Shown piece after piece: positions 42,258-53,418 of a stretch of 64,000 bases of DNA; within the stretch, counting starts at the first letter, position 1, and every line of letters begins with the position of its first letter. A model generated the notes under the pieces. The model saw only the letters and a list, made by a program, of their open reading frames with translations. It ran no database searches and was not told the DNA's origin. This stretch comes from VAZQ01 sp963841705 (lineage in GTDB: Bacteria > Pseudomonadota > Alphaproteobacteria > Rhizobiales > Xanthobacteraceae): positions 1 to 64,000 of the forward strand of contig CAWJDY010000002.1 of NCBI GenBank assembly GCA_963841705.1, given 5' to 3'. A program made the position numbers and the translations under genes.

Positions 42258-45181
42258 CTGGATCGTGTCAACTCCTCCAACGAGTACACAAAGGATTCAT
42301 AGTCCTTGCCAGTTGCAAGGTTCAGGCCGATTTCACAGGTACGATTGCTGCTAAGATACGCATCGAACTTGCACGCCAACACCTCATCTGCCTCCTCTGA
42401 TGTGGCAGAGCGAGTCAATTCGGTGTGGAGAAAACCGCGATCGCCGGCAAACCCGCAGCACCCCGCGGCTGTCGGGACCACGACGTCCTCAGCCATTGCG
42501 GCTGCCAGGCGCTTAAGCTTTTCTGACAGCTTGAGGTGATTGACCGAGCATGTCGGGTGCACCACCGCCGCTGGGAGCTTGCGACGGATTGCAAGCTTCG
42601 GCAGCAAGCGGTCGTGAGCCCAAGCGACTGAATCGAAAATCGTCAGCTTCGCGTGACGCTCGCGATTCTGGGGAGTGAGATATTCGACGATTTCGCTGTT
42701 GATTCCGAGCGAGCACGAGCTTGCGTCGCAGACGACAGGCAGTCGCCCGCTGTCGCTCCAGCGCCACAGACTTTCCGCAATGCGGTTGGCCATGACGATA
42801 TTGCCATTGCGGTACCCCTTGGAGTGCCAAATGGTAGCGCAGCAGTGGCCGCAGATGTCGTCCGGGATCCACAGCGGCAGACCGGCGCGCCCGGACACTG
42901 CGATCATGGCTTGCTGGAGCGACAATCTCCCCTTCCATCCCGGCATGCGGCCGAAGATCCGGTTCACGCATGCGGTGAAATAGACGGCTTCGGCCTCGTC
43001 ACGGGCGGTTTGCGGCAGCTTGGCCGTGGCAGCGGGCGGCATGTTTGGCAGCCAGCCGGGCACGACCTCCTTGCTCACGACGGCACGCGCCATATCGGTC
43101 ACCGATGTGAGCGCGCGATGTCCGAACAGGGTCGCCGTTGCATGTGCGGCGCCAACTGCAAGCCGCATGGCGCGCTCCACCATGCCGAACCGATCGGCGA
43201 GTTTCGCGGCGACGCGCTCGGCGCGCGGCCCGTGTTCGAGACGGCGGAAGCATTTCATCAGCGCCCCGGTATTGATGTCCACCGGGCAGGCGATGCCGCA
43301 CGACCCGTCACCGGCGCAGGTTTGAATGGCATCGTAGTCGTAGTCCGCGATAATCCTGGCCGACACGATTGAACCTTCCGGTTGTCGCGCCATTTCCCTC
43401 CGGAGCGCGATGCGCTGACGGGGGGTGGTCGTCAGGTTTCGGCTGGGGCATACCGGTTCGCAAAACCCGCATTGGATGCAACGGTCGACGCTTTCCTCGA
43501 TTGTTGGCGCACTCTGCAGGTTCTTGAGATGACTTTCCGGATCCTGGGAGAGCATGACACCCGGGGAGAGAATGTTCTCGGGATCGGCAAGCCGCTTCAG
43601 TTTCCACATCAGCCCAGCAAGTTTTTGTCCCCATTCCCGTTCGACGTAAGGTGCGATGTTGCGCCCCGTCCCGTGCTCGGCCTTGAGCGAACCGTCGTAT
43701 TTGCCGACCACCAACTCGACGACGTCCCGCATGAACGCCCCATAGTGAGCGATCTCCTTCGGGTCGTTCAGGAATGGGGCGATGAGAAAGTGCAAGTTGC
43801 CGGCCGAGGCATGCCCGAACACGATGCCGTCATATCCATGTTTTGCGAACAGCGCCTGTAGATCGAGCGCGCCGTCGGCAAGCCTCTCCGGCGGGAAGCA
43901 CACATCCTCCAGGATGAAGGACGAGCCCGAACGCCGCGCGCCGCCCACCGAAGCCAGCAAGCCACTGCGCACGTTCCAGAATTGCGCCGCCAACGCAGGA
44001 TCGCGGGTAAACACTGCGGGCTCAAGTACGCTCAGCCCGTCCAAGGTTGCATTCGCGGTGCGTTCCGCCTGGCAACGGGCCTCTTCATTCGGCGCGCGGA
44101 ATTCCACCAGCAGCGCGGCTGCACTCTCCGGCAAGGTTTTCCAGCGCTCCGGCACCCCGGGCTTGCCCTCGACGGAACGCAGGGACGCGCGATCTACGAG
44201 TTCCACGGCGGCCGCGCCATGCTCGACAAACGGTTTGACTGCGGCGCATGCGGCGTACATGTCGGGAAAAATCATGAAGGAGGTTAGCCGGTATTGATCG
44301 TCCGGTACGGTCTCGAAAACGGCTTCTGCGATGAAAGCGAGCGTACCCTCCGAACCAACGATCAGGCGGCGGAAGATCTCAAGCGGCGTATCCCCGTCGA
44401 GGAACGCCTCCATGTGATAGCCGGTCGTATTCTTGATGCTGAATTTTTTCCGCAGCCGCGCCACCAGTTCCGGATCCGCCTCGATCTCGCCCTTGATCTC
44501 CATGAGGCCACTGGCGAGCACCGGCTCGGAGATGGCAAAAGTGCCCTCGGCATCGTGTTTGGCGGTATCGATGAAGGTGCCCGATGGCAGCATGAAACGG
44601 AGCGATGCGAGCGTCTTGTACGCGTTCTGGGTCGTGCCGCAGCACATCCCGCTGGAGTTGTTGGCGATGACCCCGCCGATCGTGCACGCTGATGCGCTTG
44701 CCGGATCGGGCCCGAGCCGATAGCCATGCGCATGAAGCGCAAGATTGGCGCGCGACAAGATGGTGCCGGGACGCGCGCGCAAACGCTGTCCGCCGGCTTC
44801 GACGCTCACGCCAGCCCAATGCCGCCTCACGTCCACCAGGATGCCGTCGCCTTGGGCTTGGCCGGACAGGCTGGTGCCGGCGGCGCGGAACGTGACGCTC
44901 TCCTTCCGCTGTCGCGCGTAGGCGAGCGCTTTATGCACGTCGTCAACGGTGTGCGCGATCACCACGACCTTGGGAAAGAGCCGATATGGACTGGCATCCG
45001 TGGCGTAGCGAATGAGGTCGAGCGGCCGAGTAAGGACACGATCGGCGCCGAGCAACGTTACGAGATCATCGCGTAACCGCGCCGGCGTCCCCGCCGCAAG
45101 TGAATCAGGCGCACGGTCGCGCCGCGGCATGTGGCCCGACATCGCGATGGCGCGGACATCCGGCGTTAGCAGCGACAGCAT
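42254..45181 (-). CDS. FAD-linked oxidase/Fe-S protein, D-lactate dehydrogenase type
   Basis: 975 residues from the ATG at 45181 (GGAG upstream; a TTG at 45229 or ATGs further in are possible). The N-terminal FAD-binding domain has VTFRAAGTSLSGQAQGDGIL, GVIANNSSGMCCGTTQNAYK and VGSEGTLAFIAEAVFE. A cap domain with FGHASAGNLHFLIAPF and EHGTGRN follows, then two [4Fe-4S] motifs (CIQCGFCEPVCPSR; CAGDGSCGIACPVD) and C-terminal CCG-type motifs (HPTCSVNHLKL, AAGCCGFAGDRG). This GlcD-GlcF-like fusion oxidises D-lactate or another 2-hydroxyacid to the quinone pool, feeding pyruvate to PFOR. Next to lutABC. Confidence 0.87.
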   Translation of the reverse strand: MLSLLTPDVRAIAMSGHMPRRDRAPDSLAAGTPARLRDDLVTLLGADRVLTRPLDLIRYATDASPYRLFPKVVVIAHTVDDVHKALAYARQRKESVTFRAAGTSLSGQAQGDGILVDVRRHWAGVSVEAGGQRLRARPGTILSRANLALHAHGYRLGPDPASASACTIGGVIANNSSGMCCGTTQNAYKTLASLRFMLPSGTFIDTAKHDAEGTFAISEPVLASGLMEIKGEIEADPELVARLRKKFSIKNTTGYHMEAFLDGDTPLEIFRRLIVGSEGTLAFIAEAVFETVPDDQYRLTSFMIFPDMYAACAAVKPFVEHGAAAVELVDRASLRSVEGKPGVPERWKTLPESAAALLVEFRAPNEEARCQAERTANATLDGLSVLEPAVFTRDPALAAQFWNVRSGLLASVGGARRSGSSFILEDVCFPPERLADGALDLQALFAKHGYDGIVFGHASAGNLHFLIAPFLNDPKEIAHYGAFMRDVVELVVGKYDGSLKAEHGTGRNIAPYVEREWGQKLAGLMWKLKRLADPENILSPGVMLSQDPESHLKNLQSAPTIEESVDRCIQCGFCEPVCPSRNLTTTPRQRIALRREMARQPEGSIVSARIIADYDYDAIQTCAGDGSCGIACPVDINTGALMKCFRRLEHGPRAERVAAKLADRFGMVERAMRLAVGAAHATATLFGHRALTSVTDMARAVVSKEVVPGWLPNMPPAATAKLPQTARDEAEAVYFTACVNRIFGRMPGWKGRLSLQQAMIAVSGRAGLPLWIPDDICGHCCATIWHSKGYRNGNIVMANRIAESLWRWSDSGRLPVVCDASSCSLGINSEIVEYLTPQNRERHAKLTIFDSVAWAHDRLLPKLAIRRKLPAAVVHPTCSVNHLKLSEKLKRLAAAMAEDVVVPTAAGCCGFAGDRGFLHTELTRSATSEEADEVLACKFDAYLSSNRTCEIGLNLATGKDYESFVYSLEELTRSR

Positions 45182-45301
45182 AGCGCAATTCTCCGACGAC
45201 TTTTCGGCTTGACGAAAACGCAGCGCCAAGACGAGTCCCTGGCCTTTGCCGAGGCGCTTTGGTCTTTCGTAACCGGCTGCATTTCTGCTTGGCGGAGCGC
45301 A

Positions 45302-45882
45302 TCAGGCCAGAATGACCACGGTCAGGCTGCGGACGCCTTGGGCACCGTGAATGAGGACGCCTTCGATGTCGGCCGTGGCGGAAGGGCCGGTGACCAGCAC
45401 GGCATAACGCGCCGTCTTGAACCGCGGATCGCGGTAGGCGTGATGGAGATTGCCGACTATATCGCGCGAGTTGAGCAAAACAACGAAATGCTGCGCGAGA
45501 AACGCGAGCGAATTGACCTTAAGCTCCGTCTCGCTCAGGAAGAGCGAGCCGGTTTCGGCCACGGCAAACGCTGCCCGCACGACGCCGATGTCGACATCGG
45601 CCAGATCCGCGGGCTCGACCGTGCCGGTCAGGCCGCGGCTGCCTTTTACTTCAGGGACCGCTGAACAGATTACCTGCGCCTGCGGAAACAGCGATCGGAT
45701 GAAGCGGTCGAGATCCTCGCCCTCCCGGACTTCGGCATATTTGCCGCCCATGCGCACAAGCGCTTCCTGGAACTCCGCAACACGCCGTCCAGCGGATCGC
45801 TCGAACAGCGGGACACCGGGAATGGCGGGCACCGGGGCCGGGTGATTGGCGCGAACCGCCGTAAGGATGGCATCGCGACTGC

Positions 45883-45886
<4 letters not shown>
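45302..45886 (-). CDS. lutC: Lactate utilisation protein LutC (LUD domain)
   Basis: 194 residues from GTG 45886 in a GTGA overlap with the lutB stop. SSRDAILTAVRANHPAP leads to GVVRAAFAVAETGSLFLSET and the LUD core FVVLLNSRDIVGNLHHAYRD, TGPSATADIEGVLIHGAQG. It works with LutA and LutB in oxidising L-lactate to pyruvate. Its 3' end is duplicated at 42054-42257. Confidence 0.88.
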
Positions 45887-47255
<1,369 letters not shown>

Positions 47256-47259
<4 letters not shown>

Positions 47260-47999
47260 GCCCGATCGCCATTGAGTATCTGGGCGATATGGATGAAGCG
47301 GATGTCGAGACCGAGCCGCTGGGCACAGCCGCGTTGGTGCATCAGGCATGACATGTCCGCGGAGACGATATACTCGGCGCCTGCGGCATGGTGGTCGGCG
47401 ATCTTGTCGTAGCCCATCTTGGCCGAGACCGGCTCCTCGAAGATCGAGAATGTGCCGCCGAAACCGCAGCATTCATCCGGCCGGCTCGGCGTCACGAACT
47501 CGATGCCCTGGACCTTGCTGAGCAAATCGATTGGCTTCGAGAAGAACGGCTCGTCGATCTCCGATGCCTTGGCGGTGCGCAGCTTGCGCAGCGTGCTGCA
47601 GGAATTGTGCAGCCCGACCTTGTGCGCGAAATGCGCCCAGGGAAAAGCGCCCACCTTGAGCACGTCGTGCAGGAACTCGACCAGCTCGTATGTGCTGCGC
47701 CGGACCTTTTGTGCCTCGGCGGTATCGGGGATGGCATCCAGGTGCTCGCGCACGTGATAAGCACAGCTGCCGGACGGGGTCACAATGTGGTCGAACTCTG
47801 CGAAGTTGTTAACGAACAGCGCCTCCGCCCCGGCAGCGTCCTTCTGGCTCCCGCTGTTCGCCATCATCTGGCCGCAGCACGTCTGGTCGAGCGGATAGAC
47901 CACCTCCAATCCCAGTCGCTCCAGCAATTGCAGCGTCGCGATGCCGACTTCGGGAAAGAAGGCATCGATGTAGCACGGAATAAACAAGCCTACGCGCAT
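47256..47999 (-). CDS. lutA: Lactate utilisation protein LutA (CCG domains)
   Basis: 247 residues. It starts MRVGLFIPCYIDAFFPEVGI and has two cysteine-rich CCG-type domains: LDQTCCGQMMANSG with PSGSCAYHVRE, and LHNSCSTLRKLR with DECCGFGGTFSI. This is the heterodisulfide-reductase-like subunit of LutABC. It heads the lut operon on the minus strand, followed by lutB, lutC and the D-lactate dehydrogenase. No FNR-type box is visible just upstream; an extragenic palindrome lies at 48053-48134. Confidence 0.9.
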
Positions 48000-48052
48000 G
48001 CCATCTTCTTTCGATTGTCGCTCGCTTCCGATCAGAGATCATCAACCCAACG

Positions 48053-48134
48053 CGTAAGGTGGGCAAAGGCACGTCCATCCAAAATCTCTGAGCGGAAAAC
48101 ACACTCGCCAGAGCGCGCCTTTGCCCGCCCTACG
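48053..48134. repeat. Extragenic palindrome between lutA and lldP
   Basis: CGTAAGGTGGGCAAAGGC (48053-48070) and GCCTTTGCCCGCCCTACG (48117-48134) are near-perfect inverted arms around a 46-bp spacer. The GTAGGGCGGGCAAAGGCG class is common between genes in Bradyrhizobium-like genomes. Confidence 0.8.
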
Positions 48135-48169
48135 GTCCAAACGTGAGTTGGCTTTCACCGAAGCTCGCC

Positions 48170-49795
48170 CTAATGCAGCTGTATCATCACCGGATTGATG
48201 AAGTAGAACGCGATGCCAATCACGATCAGGTAGGCCAGCAGGAAAAGCGTCCAGCCGAAGTTGTGACGGATGACTTCGCCTTCCTGCCGGACGAATTTAC
48301 TCGTTGAGACGCCGACGCTGGCGGTTTGCGGCGCGATGGGTTTGCCGATCTCCGAGCCGACCGAGTTCAAGGTCGGCAGCAGCAGGGGCGGAAAGCCGAG
48401 CTGGACGCCGACCAGCGCCTGGAACTTGCCGAACATGGCGTTGGTCGAAGTGTTCGAGCCGGAGAGCGCCACTCCGATGAAGCCGAGGATCGGCGCCAGC
48501 ACGATGAACCAGGTTCCCATGTAGGAGAACCCCTTGGCGAGCGAAGAGGCCATGCCGGAGAAGTTGAACACGAAGGCCAGGCCGAAGATGAACACGCCAA
48601 CCAAGAACGCGCCCCACATCTGGTTGAAGGTCTTGGCGAAGATCGGACCGAGATCGCTTGCCTTGAGCTTTCCGGCAAGCATGAGCAGTATGGTGATGAC
48701 CAGCCATGAAGCGAGAATGGCGCTTCCGCCGACCCACGGGGCAAATTTGAACCCCGCCGTGATGGTGACGCCGGTTTCCGGCGCCAGCGCCTGCACTGCC
48801 GGAGAAGTCCAGCCAACAGCCGGCAGGCTCGACCACGGACCGGTCCACGACGCGACGACGAGGATGAGCACGATGAACGGCATCCAGGCCAGGAGCACTT
48901 GCCCGGCGGTCAGCCCATGTGTGTCTGCCGCCTGCGCCTGCGCTGCCGCTGTCACCGGCTGTCCGCCGTGACCGAGGATGCGTGCCGGGCGCCAGATTTT
49001 GAGCAGCAGGAGCAAGGAGCCGAAGCAAACAATCGAGCCGGTAATGTCGGGCAGATAGGGCCCGAAGAAGTACGCGACCGGCCACTGACCGACGATGTAG
49101 CCGAGCGACCCGACGATGGCGAGCGGCCAACCGTCCTTGAAGCCCTGTTTACCGGCCACGAGGTAGATCAGGACCCAGGGCGGCAGCAGCGCGAGTACGG
49201 CAACAACGGAGCCGACTGAGCCGGATAGGGCCAGCAATGGATAACCCGTCACGGCCGCCAGTGCGATGATGGGCGCGCCCAGCGCGCCGTAGGAAACCGG
49301 CGCATTATTGGCGATCGCGGCGACGCGGATGGCGTCGAGATCAGAGAGGCCCAGCGAAATGAGAATGGGCGCCACGACCGCCCAGGGATAACCGAAGCCG
49401 ACGAGCCCCTCGAGCAACGCCCCGAACGCCCAGGCAAAGAGCATCGTCTGCACGCGGATATCGAGAGTGCCCTGTGAGACGAGCCAGCGGCGGAAATTCT
49501 CGAAAACGCCACTGGTTCCCAGGGTGTTGAACAGCACCAGTCCCCACAAAGTGATCCAATCCACGTACCAGACGCCGGTGAGCGAGCCATAGAAATACGC
49601 CTGGGCGCCGGTGTCGATGGGCATCTTCCAGACCCAGGCGGCGAGCACGAAGGTGACGATCGAGCCGATCAGCACGGCCAGCCAGGCGGAAACGCGGTAA
49701 ACGGCCAACAGAGTAAGCAGCAGGATGACGGGAATGAGTGCGACCAGGCAAGTGAGACCGAGATTGCCGATGGGGTCGATGATCTGTCTGAACAT
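48170..49795 (-). CDS. lldP: L-lactate permease family transporter
   Basis: 541 residues from the ATG at 49795 (GAGGAGG about ten bases upstream; a TTG codon directly before it is less likely). About 12-14 helices. Family hallmarks: FGALLEGLVGFGYPWAVVAP, IANNAPVSYGALGAPIIALA, FVFNFSGMASSLAKGF, GFIGVALSGSNTSTNAMFGK and NSVGSEIGKPIAPQTASVGV. It imports lactate or glycolate with protons. Upstream of lutABC and the D-lactate dehydrogenase in the same direction, it completes a lactate uptake and oxidation module. Confidence 0.92.
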   Translation of the reverse strand: MFRQIIDPIGNLGLTCLVALIPVILLLTLLAVYRVSAWLAVLIGSIVTFVLAAWVWKMPIDTGAQAYFYGSLTGVWYVDWITLWGLVLFNTLGTSGVFENFRRWLVSQGTLDIRVQTMLFAWAFGALLEGLVGFGYPWAVVAPILISLGLSDLDAIRVAAIANNAPVSYGALGAPIIALAAVTGYPLLALSGSVGSVVAVLALLPPWVLIYLVAGKQGFKDGWPLAIVGSLGYIVGQWPVAYFFGPYLPDITGSIVCFGSLLLLLKIWRPARILGHGGQPVTAAAQAQAADTHGLTAGQVLLAWMPFIVLILVVASWTGPWSSLPAVGWTSPAVQALAPETGVTITAGFKFAPWVGGSAILASWLVITILLMLAGKLKASDLGPIFAKTFNQMWGAFLVGVFIFGLAFVFNFSGMASSLAKGFSYMGTWFIVLAPILGFIGVALSGSNTSTNAMFGKFQALVGVQLGFPPLLLPTLNSVGSEIGKPIAPQTASVGVSTSKFVRQEGEVIRHNFGWTLFLLAYLIVIGIAFYFINPVMIQLH

Positions 49796-49963
49796 CAAGT
49801 CCTCCTCCCTGCGGCCGAGTGCTCCGACCTCGCAAAGCCGGGGTCTCAGCTTCTCCTGAAAGCCGCCCGCGGCGTTTTTCCGTGTATCCTACGACGCCGA
49901 AGTTTGCGGTGGCAAGCCACGCGCAACGGAATCCCGTTCACGAAAGAACTTTCAATATTACCC

Positions 49964-51064
49964 CTATGCCTTGAGAACCCGAAAATCGGCAGGGTTGATC
50001 ACGCGGAAGTTGTCGGTGACCGAGTCGCAGAAGACGGCCCAGTTTTTCGGCACCTCCTCGCGCAGAAAATGCAGAACGGATTGGCAGAAGTCATTGTAGG
50101 TCGCGTAACCGCGGTTGTGGGTGACGTGTCGATGCATCAATCCCCACAAGCGCTCGATCGGATCAAGGTGCGGGCAGTAGCTCGGAATGTAATGCACCTT
50201 GATCCGGCACCCAGGTCTCGCCAGCCATGCCTGAACGAGCACAGCATGATGGTACCTGGCATTGTCGAGAAAGACGTGAATGAGCCTCTTCGTGGGATAC
50301 ATCAACGTAATCGCCATCAACAGCGCGATCGTGCTCAAGGCATCAATCGTCGTCGCTTCGATCATCCGGGTTGTGCCCGTTTCCAGATCGATGGCACCGT
50401 GAATGTTCAGCCGTTGCCGCCCGCTGGTCTGTTCCAGCGCGACTTTGGCGTCCTTCGGCGCCCAACAGCCCGCCGGCCGCACCTCGTGCGTCGGATGCGC
50501 AGCATCGGCAAACAGTACGGCTTCATCATCGCCGAGAGTGTTGAGCAGATTGTCATAGGCCTCGATAAAGGCCTGTTGCTTCGCGGGATCAAGTTTGCGC
50601 GGCAGCACCGCGGGCTTGCGATATTCCATCTCTAGCCGCGCCAGGAGCTTGACCAGCGCTGAACGGGTGTAGCTGACGCCATAGGACTTCTCGATCCACT
50701 CCCCTACCGTGGCGGTCGTCCGCGGCAGCGTTTGCGACACCCAGGTTTTCAACGCGCCCTGCTGCGTCGCCGTCAGTTCGCAGGCGCGGCCTTTGTAGCC
50801 GAAATCGGCCAGCCAATTCAGCCCTTTCTCGCCATATAATTTGTACCAATAGCGGATCGTGTCGTCGTCCAGGTAGAGAACCTTCGCAATCGCCTCGCAG
50901 CTCATGCCATCGTCGAGCAGCAGCAACGCATTGGCGCGTCGCGTCAGGCGCGTCTCAGCCTTCCCATTCCGCACCAGTGCGATGAGCTCCTCCCGGATGC
51001 TTGGATCAAGAAAGCCGCCGCGAATCATGTCCGCAACAAGAATCGCTTCCTCCGGCCCCGACAA
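49964..51064 (-). CDS. IS630-family transposase (intact)
   Basis: 366 residues. An N-terminal helix-turn-helix region (ANALLLLDDGMSCEAIAKVL) and a winged second HTH precede the DDE catalytic domain: FADAAHPTHEVRP, FLDNARYHHAVLVQ and PHLDPIERLWGLMHR. The start is at 51064, with the right end of the element marked by GATGGAATCGGGATATACAT at 51081-51100. No clear left inverted repeat could be matched by eye. It lies downstream of the lldP start region and may have separated lldP from earlier upstream sequence. Confidence 0.9.
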   Translation of the reverse strand: MSGPEEAILVADMIRGGFLDPSIREELIALVRNGKAETRLTRRANALLLLDDGMSCEAIAKVLYLDDDTIRYWYKLYGEKGLNWLADFGYKGRACELTATQQGALKTWVSQTLPRTTATVGEWIEKSYGVSYTRSALVKLLARLEMEYRKPAVLPRKLDPAKQQAFIEAYDNLLNTLGDDEAVLFADAAHPTHEVRPAGCWAPKDAKVALEQTSGRQRLNIHGAIDLETGTTRMIEATTIDALSTIALLMAITLMYPTKRLIHVFLDNARYHHAVLVQAWLARPGCRIKVHYIPSYCPHLDPIERLWGLMHRHVTHNRGYATYNDFCQSVLHFLREEVPKNWAVFCDSVTDNFRVINPADFRVLKA

Positions 51065-51100
51065 GCTGTTTTTCGCTTACTGATGGAATCGGGATATACA

Positions 51101-51741
51101 TCAACGCAATCGCCATCAACAGCGCGATCGTGCTCAAGGCATCAATCGTCGTCGCTTCGATCATCCGGGTTGTGCCCGTTTCCAGATCGATGGCACCGTG
51201 AATGTTCAGCCGTTGCCGCCCGCTGGTCTGTTCCAGCGCGACTTTGGCGTCCTTCGGCGCCCAACAGCCCGCCGGCCGCACCTCGTGCGTCGGATGCACA
51301 GCATCGGCAAACAGTACGGCTTCATCATCGCCGAGAGTGTTGAGCAGATTGTCATAGGCCTCGATAAAAGCCTGTTGCTTCGTGGGATCAAGTTTGCGCG
51401 GCAGCACCGCGGGCTTGCGATATTCCATCTCTAGCCGCGCCAGGAGCTTGACCAGCGCTGGCGCGGCCTTTGTAGCCGAAATCGGCCAGCCAATTCAGCC
51501 CTTTCTCGCCATATAATTTGTACCAATAGCGGATCGTGTCGTCGTCCAGGTAGAGAACCTTCGCAATCGCCTCGCAGCTCATGCCATCGTCGAGCAGCAG
51601 CAACGCATTGGCGCGTCGCGTCAGGCGCGTCTCAGCCTTCCCATTCCGCACCAGTGCGATGAGCTCCTCCCGGATGCTTGGATCAAGAAAGCCGCCGCGA
51701 ATCATGTCCGCAACAAGAATCGCTTCCTCCGGCCCTGACAA
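51101..51741 (-). pseudogene. Deleted second copy of the IS630 transposase
   Basis: Two open pieces remain. 51388-51741 gives the N-terminus up to NWLADFGYKGRA, then jumps into SAGQAPGAARDG out of frame. 51101-51428 gives EYRKPAVLPRKLDPTKQQAF to STIALLMAIALMY. An internal deletion at about 51455 removes the segment between GYKGRA and the EYRK block (about 190 bp compared with copy 1), and the C-terminal third is missing. Inactive. Confidence 0.85.
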
Positions 51742-51796
51742 GCTGTTTTTCGCTTACTGATGGAATCGGGATATACATGCCGAGGGAGGATCTACT

Positions 51797-51810
51797 TTGA
51801 TTTGAATCAA
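51797..51810. promoter_or_regulatory. FNR/FixK-type box (distal) upstream of the MFS gene
   Basis: TTGATTTGAATCAA, a perfect consensus match directly beyond the IS630 right end. Centre 157 nt from the MFS ATG and 85 nt (about eight helical turns) from the second box. Confidence 0.82.
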
Positions 51811-51881
51811 TCCGGCTGGATGTTTGCAGCGCGGTGCGCCGGGGAGGTGCGCAGCTCAGCCGGCTATAAGGGCCGGGAGGA

Positions 51882-51895
51882 TTGATCTGCATCAA
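51882..51895. promoter_or_regulatory. FNR/FixK-type box (proximal) upstream of the MFS gene
   Basis: TTGATCTGCATCAA, a perfect consensus match, centred 72.5 nt upstream of the ATG at 51961. Confidence 0.85.
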
Positions 51896-51960
51896 CCGGC
51901 AAGCATCAGATTTGCTTACATCTGTGCGGGCTGGGTGCTAGGCGGCCCTGAGGGCGACGC

Positions 51961-53223
51961 ATGCTCCGTCCGGACACCATCGGGTTTACAGGGCTACTCG
52001 CGCTCCTGGTCGCGTTCGGGCCGGTGGCAACCGATCTCTACGTTCCTTCGATGCCGGAAATTGGTCGCTTGTTCGGTGCCGGTACGGCCGATGTGCAACT
52101 TACGATCTCGTCGTACCTCATCGGTTTTGCGCTCGGCCAGATTGTCTATGGGCCAATTTCCGACCGATATGGCCGCAGGCCGGTTCTGCTGTTCGCCCTC
52201 GTTTTATTTTGCTCGGCCACTGCCGCCTGCGCGGCAGCCCCAGGCATCCTCTTTTTGATCAGCGCACGTATCCTGCAGGCCCTCGGCGGCTCGGGAGCAA
52301 TCGTGCTTGCGCGCGCAATCGTGCGGGACTGTTATGCGGGAGACCGCGCCGGACGCGAGTTCTCCAGGATGGGTGCAATCATGTCGATTGCCCCGGTGCT
52401 TGCTCCTTTGGTCGGCGGTATCGTGCAGATTACCTTTGGCTGGCGAGCCAATTTTATCATTGTGATGAGTGTGGGCTGCCTTGCTCTTGCAGCGGTGTGG
52501 CAATCCTTGCCTGAGACGCTGCATCAGCACACCGTGAGAGCAATCTCCCCCATGGAGATCCTGCGGACTTACCGCATGCTGTTGAAAGATCGAACGCTGC
52601 TCGTTGATATTGCCATTGTTTCCACGAGCTACGCCGGATTGTTCGCCTGGATATCCGGCTCGCCTTTCGTGCTGCAGCAGCTGCATGGCCTCTCGCCACT
52701 GGAGTTCGGTTTGGCCTTCGGAGCGGCGTGTATCGGCTCGGTATTCGGTGCAGCGCTCGCGGCACCATTGGTCATGCGCATCGGGCTCGCTGCTACAATC
52801 GGGCTCGGCACAATAGCGCTCGCCGGCGGCGGATTGGCGCTGGTGGCCAGCGTCGGCCTCGCAGCACAATCTGTGACCGCACTGGTCCTTGCGATGATGC
52901 TCTATCAGGCAGGACTGGGGCTCGCGATGCCGCAAGCGATCGCCGGCGCCTTGACGCCATTTCCCGATCACGCGGGCGCGGCTTCCTCCCTCGTTGGATT
53001 CGTGCAGCAAACGTCGGCTGCGCTCCTCGGAGCCGTTGTGGGCCATATGCTCGGGTTTACGGCGTGGCCCCTTGCCGCCGCCGTCGGCGCGATGGGCTGT
53101 GCTTCACTCTTGTTGTGGATGCTGTGCATGCGCGGCGGTGGAGAAGGTGTCCGCGAAGGCATTCTCGCGGCCCAGTTCGACCCACGCCAAGGCAGTCTCA
53201 TCCAGCCGCCGCGAAACCCATAA
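51961..53223 (+). CDS. Bcr/CflA-type MFS efflux transporter
   Basis: 420 residues, twelve helices. Signatures: LVAFGPVATDLYVPSMPEIG in helix 1, FALGQIVYGPISDRYGRRPV (loop 2-3 motif), RILQALGGSGAIVLARAIVR and the motif C-like MSIAPVLAPLVGG. The Bcr/CflA family exports drugs, sulfonamides and cysteine or other small compounds. Two FNR-type boxes upstream are unusual for a drug exporter; export of an anaerobic metabolite is possible. The first residues LRPDTIGFTGLLALL support the ATG at 51961. Confidence 0.85.
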   Translation: MLRPDTIGFTGLLALLVAFGPVATDLYVPSMPEIGRLFGAGTADVQLTISSYLIGFALGQIVYGPISDRYGRRPVLLFALVLFCSATAACAAAPGILFLISARILQALGGSGAIVLARAIVRDCYAGDRAGREFSRMGAIMSIAPVLAPLVGGIVQITFGWRANFIIVMSVGCLALAAVWQSLPETLHQHTVRAISPMEILRTYRMLLKDRTLLVDIAIVSTSYAGLFAWISGSPFVLQQLHGLSPLEFGLAFGAACIGSVFGAALAAPLVMRIGLAATIGLGTIALAGGGLALVASVGLAAQSVTALVLAMMLYQAGLGLAMPQAIAGALTPFPDHAGAASSLVGFVQQTSAALLGAVVGHMLGFTAWPLAAAVGAMGCASLLLWMLCMRGGGEGVREGILAAQFDPRQGSLIQPPRNP

Positions 53224-53386
53224 CCATCGGCTCGCTCGAAAATTTGGCCTCGCCACGCGGAGTCAGGCTTGCGCAGGCTGCGTAGACCGGTATGCGCGCA
53301 CGTTTGCCCACCCTGCCTGTCTCGGCTGGCCAACCCGATCACACGGTGCTCGCCGGATCTGGCCGGCAAGATTTTTTCGAGCTCGG

Positions 53387-53400
53387 TTGATTTGTATCAA
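53387..53400. promoter_or_regulatory. FNR/FixK-type box upstream of the malic enzyme
   Basis: TTGATTTGTATCAA, a perfect consensus match, centred 71.5 nt upstream of the malic enzyme ATG, the same distance as for the por operon's first gene. Confidence 0.85.
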
Positions 53401-53418
53401 AAAGAGCACAGGGGAGGA

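Larger units (their letters stand above)
49964..51780. mobile_element. Tandem IS630 arrangement: one full copy and one doubly deleted copy
   Basis: Copy 1 covers about 49964-51100. Copy 2 (51101-51780) is the same orientation and almost identical, but it lacks the transposase C-terminus and an internal segment. Both end with the same right terminus GATGGAATCGGGATATACAT (51081-51100 and 51761-51780). The junction at about 51092-51105 lies in ATACATCAACG, a short sequence shared by the IS right end and an internal site of copy 1 (50297-50307). This suggests microhomology-driven deletion. Confidence 0.8.
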
